DNA of 32,817 bases, taken from Levilactobacillus spicheri DSM 15429 (GTDB taxonomy: Bacteria > Bacillota > Bacilli > Lactobacillales > Lactobacillaceae). This document shows positions 31,374-32,817 of this stretch, piece after piece (positions within the stretch are counted from its first letter, which is position 1; each line of letters starts with the position of its first letter). The stretch is taken from positions 1 to 32,817 of the forward strand of contig NZ_AZFC01000028.1 of NCBI RefSeq assembly GCF_001435095.1. The letters are read 5' to 3'. The translations under genes and the position numbers were made by a program. The notes below the pieces were generated by a model. The model was not told where the DNA came from and searched no databases. It saw only the letters and a program-made list of their open reading frames with translations.

Positions 31374-32332
31374 TGTGGAAAACCATCCTCCGGCGGGTCC
31401 TCATCATGATCCCCGAAGTCATCATCCTAAGTATCCTGGTCTTCCTGTTAGCCAAGGCCATGCCCGGTGACCCCTTTACCGGGTCGATCAACCCCAAGGC
31501 GGACCCCGCCCAGATTCATCACCTGATGAAGATCAACGGGTTATATGATCCTTGGTACCAGCAATACTGGAACTGGGTCGTCCACCTGTTCCACGGGAAC
31601 CTGGGGAACAGTTACCAGTACCAAGAACCCGTCACGCGGCTGATTGGCAGCCGGGCCGTCAACACCCTGTGGCTGGCCCTGGTCACCATGATCCTGACCT
31701 ACGCGTTGGCCCTGCCAATGGGGGTCTTCGCCGGCCGGCATGAAGGCAAGCTGCCCGACACGGTCATCCGGGTCTACACCTACGTGACCTACTGCATCCC
31801 GTTCTTCGTCATCCTGGTCATCGGCATCTGGATCTTCGGGTACGTGCTGGGGTGGTTCCCAACGACCGGGTCCATCGCCTCGGACACCAGCGGTTGGTTG
31901 AACACCATTGGGTCGCGCTTCTACCACATCATGTTGCCCGCCATCTTGGGAGCCCTGTTCGGGACCGTCAACATCGTGCAATACCTGCGGTCCGAAGTCA
32001 TCGACGCCAAGCGCTCCGATTACGTGCGGACGGCGCGGGCCAAAGGGGTCCCGAGCAAGGACATCTACCGGCACCACATCTTCCGGAACTCCCTGTTACC
32101 CATCGCGGCGTTTGCGGGCTACTCCATCACCGGGTTACTGAACGGGTCGATCTTTACCGAAACCGTCTTCTCTTACCCCGGCATGGGACTACTCTTCGTG
32201 AACTCAATCAGTTACCGGGACTACACGGTCATCACCGCGCTGGTCCTGATTTACGGGATTTTGAACTTACTGGGGACCCTGCTCTCGGATATCATCCTGA
32301 GCATCGTCGACCCACGTATTCGGATTGAATAG
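31373..32332 (+). CDS. oppB: Oligopeptide ABC transporter permease OppB (operon 2)
   Basis: 319 residues, same length and near-identical to the first OppB, with six transmembrane helices and the RSEVIDAKRSDYVRTARAKGVPSKDIYRHH loop. The few changes (such as IGSRAVNTLW for IAGRATNTLW, and SDTSGWLNTIG for TDANGWLQTIG) are mostly in external segments. Confidence 0.92.
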   Translation: MWKTILRRVLIMIPEVIILSILVFLLAKAMPGDPFTGSINPKADPAQIHHLMKINGLYDPWYQQYWNWVVHLFHGNLGNSYQYQEPVTRLIGSRAVNTLWLALVTMILTYALALPMGVFAGRHEGKLPDTVIRVYTYVTYCIPFFVILVIGIWIFGYVLGWFPTTGSIASDTSGWLNTIGSRFYHIMLPAILGALFGTVNIVQYLRSEVIDAKRSDYVRTARAKGVPSKDIYRHHIFRNSLLPIAAFAGYSITGLLNGSIFTETVFSYPGMGLLFVNSISYRDYTVITALVLIYGILNLLGTLLSDIILSIVDPRIRIE

Positions 32333-32346
32333 GAGGCCGTTACCTT

Positions 32347-32817
32347 ATGGCAGAAAATTTTAACCAACATTCAGACATTTCCGCGGCCGACTTAAATCGA
32401 CTCACGCAAGAAGCCAACGCCGAAGCCACGCCTTCCACCGCCCGCATCATCTGGGACGAGTTCAAGGCCGACAAGCCCGCCATGGTGGCCCTGGTCATCG
32501 TGGTCGGCTTCATCGCCTTCGTCATGATCGCCTCGCTCTTCATTAATACCGATAAAATGATGGAAACCAACATCATGGATTACTTCAGTGCCCCCGGCAC
32601 CGGTGGCCTGGTCCTCGGGGCCGACTCCGCTGGTCGCCCCATTCTCCAACAATTAATCGTTGGCTCCCGGAACTCTATCGGCATCGCCTTAGGGCTGACC
32701 GTGATTTCCTCGACCTTCGGGATCTGCTGGGGCCTCATCTCCGGTTACTTTAACGGCTACATCGACTGGGGCATGCAACGGGTCTACGACTTCATGATGA
32801 TGCTGCCGATGACCATG
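32347..32817 (+). CDS. oppC: Oligopeptide ABC transporter permease OppC (operon 2), cut by window edge
   Basis: First 157 codons; the frame is open to the last base of the window. It matches the OppC at 25233 almost residue for residue except for an external stretch (FINTDKMMETNIMDYFSAPGTGGLVLGADSAGRPILQQ here; FIDTPKMMETNIMNYFDRPGTNGLWLGADSGGRSVAQQ there). AGGAGG precedes the ATG. Confidence 0.92.
   Translation, partial: MAENFNQHSDISAADLNRLTQEANAEATPSTARIIWDEFKADKPAMVALVIVVGFIAFVMIASLFINTDKMMETNIMDYFSAPGTGGLVLGADSAGRPILQQLIVGSRNSIGIALGLTVISSTFGICWGLISGYFNGYIDWGMQRVYDFMMMLPMTM

Overview
The window looks like a chromosomal segment of a fairly G+C-rich member of the Lactobacillaceae. The evidence is the gene set: an Spx-family regulator, RNase Y, a PepF-type M3 oligopeptidase, lipoate-protein ligase, a YoaK/DUF1275 membrane protein, a cytoplasmic 5'-nucleotidase-like enzyme, and two tandem oligopeptide (Opp) ABC transporter operons. 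Genes have strong Shine-Dalgarno sites with some GTG and TTG starts. I do not name a species. There are no rRNA, tRNA, phage, transposase or CRISPR genes.

Layout. 1-562: a pair of structured repeats. 562-3136: an S9 prolyl-oligopeptidase-type peptidase (-) divergent from a small stand-alone ATP-cone protein (+). 3679-6689: a cysteine-less Spx-like protein (-) divergent from a CPA1 Na+/H+ antiporter (+), which has a foldable leader. 7755-9329: a metallophosphatase/nucleotidase. 10145-13625 (-): RNase Y with a poly-lysine tail, a DUF1275 protein and a membrane-anchored alpha/beta hydrolase. 13996-17227 (+): pepF, an XRE regulator and a methyltransferase-like protein. 17386-20247 (-): a two-helix membrane protein, a two-gene operon (a four-helix membrane protein and a protein with a histone-H1-like tail) and lplA. 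21355-21834 (-): an Rrf2 regulator. 22266-28171 (+): oppDFBCA. 29383-end (+): a second oppDFBC, cut by the window edge in oppC.

The most unusual content is between the genes. Twelve copies of a ~140-155 bp palindromic element occur in intergenic DNA. All share one fold: an outer helix, an internal loop, a second helix, and a three-way junction carrying two hairpins. They share a core (GGTGaaa ... GGCCGAG ... AGTCGTGCCCACC), but the helices differ between copies and the changes are compensated on both arms. At least three subtypes (A, B, C) are present. Ten of the twelve form five back-to-back pairs (- copy, ~280-335 bp spacer, + copy), giving composite units of about 540-645 bp. Two of these units are inverted relatives of each other, including their spacers. 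The remaining mismatches are mostly G-U wobbles when read on one strand, which suggests an RNA made from that strand. I recognise no described family. The arrangement recalls REP/REPIN elements but each unit is much larger.

Working together: the peptidases (S9, PepF) and two Opp systems point to growth on peptides. RNase Y, Spx-like, Rrf2 and XRE proteins are regulatory. Most transcription units end in clear intrinsic terminators, and the structured repeats lie at unit boundaries. The one clear exception is a type C copy that would lie inside the pepF 5' leader.
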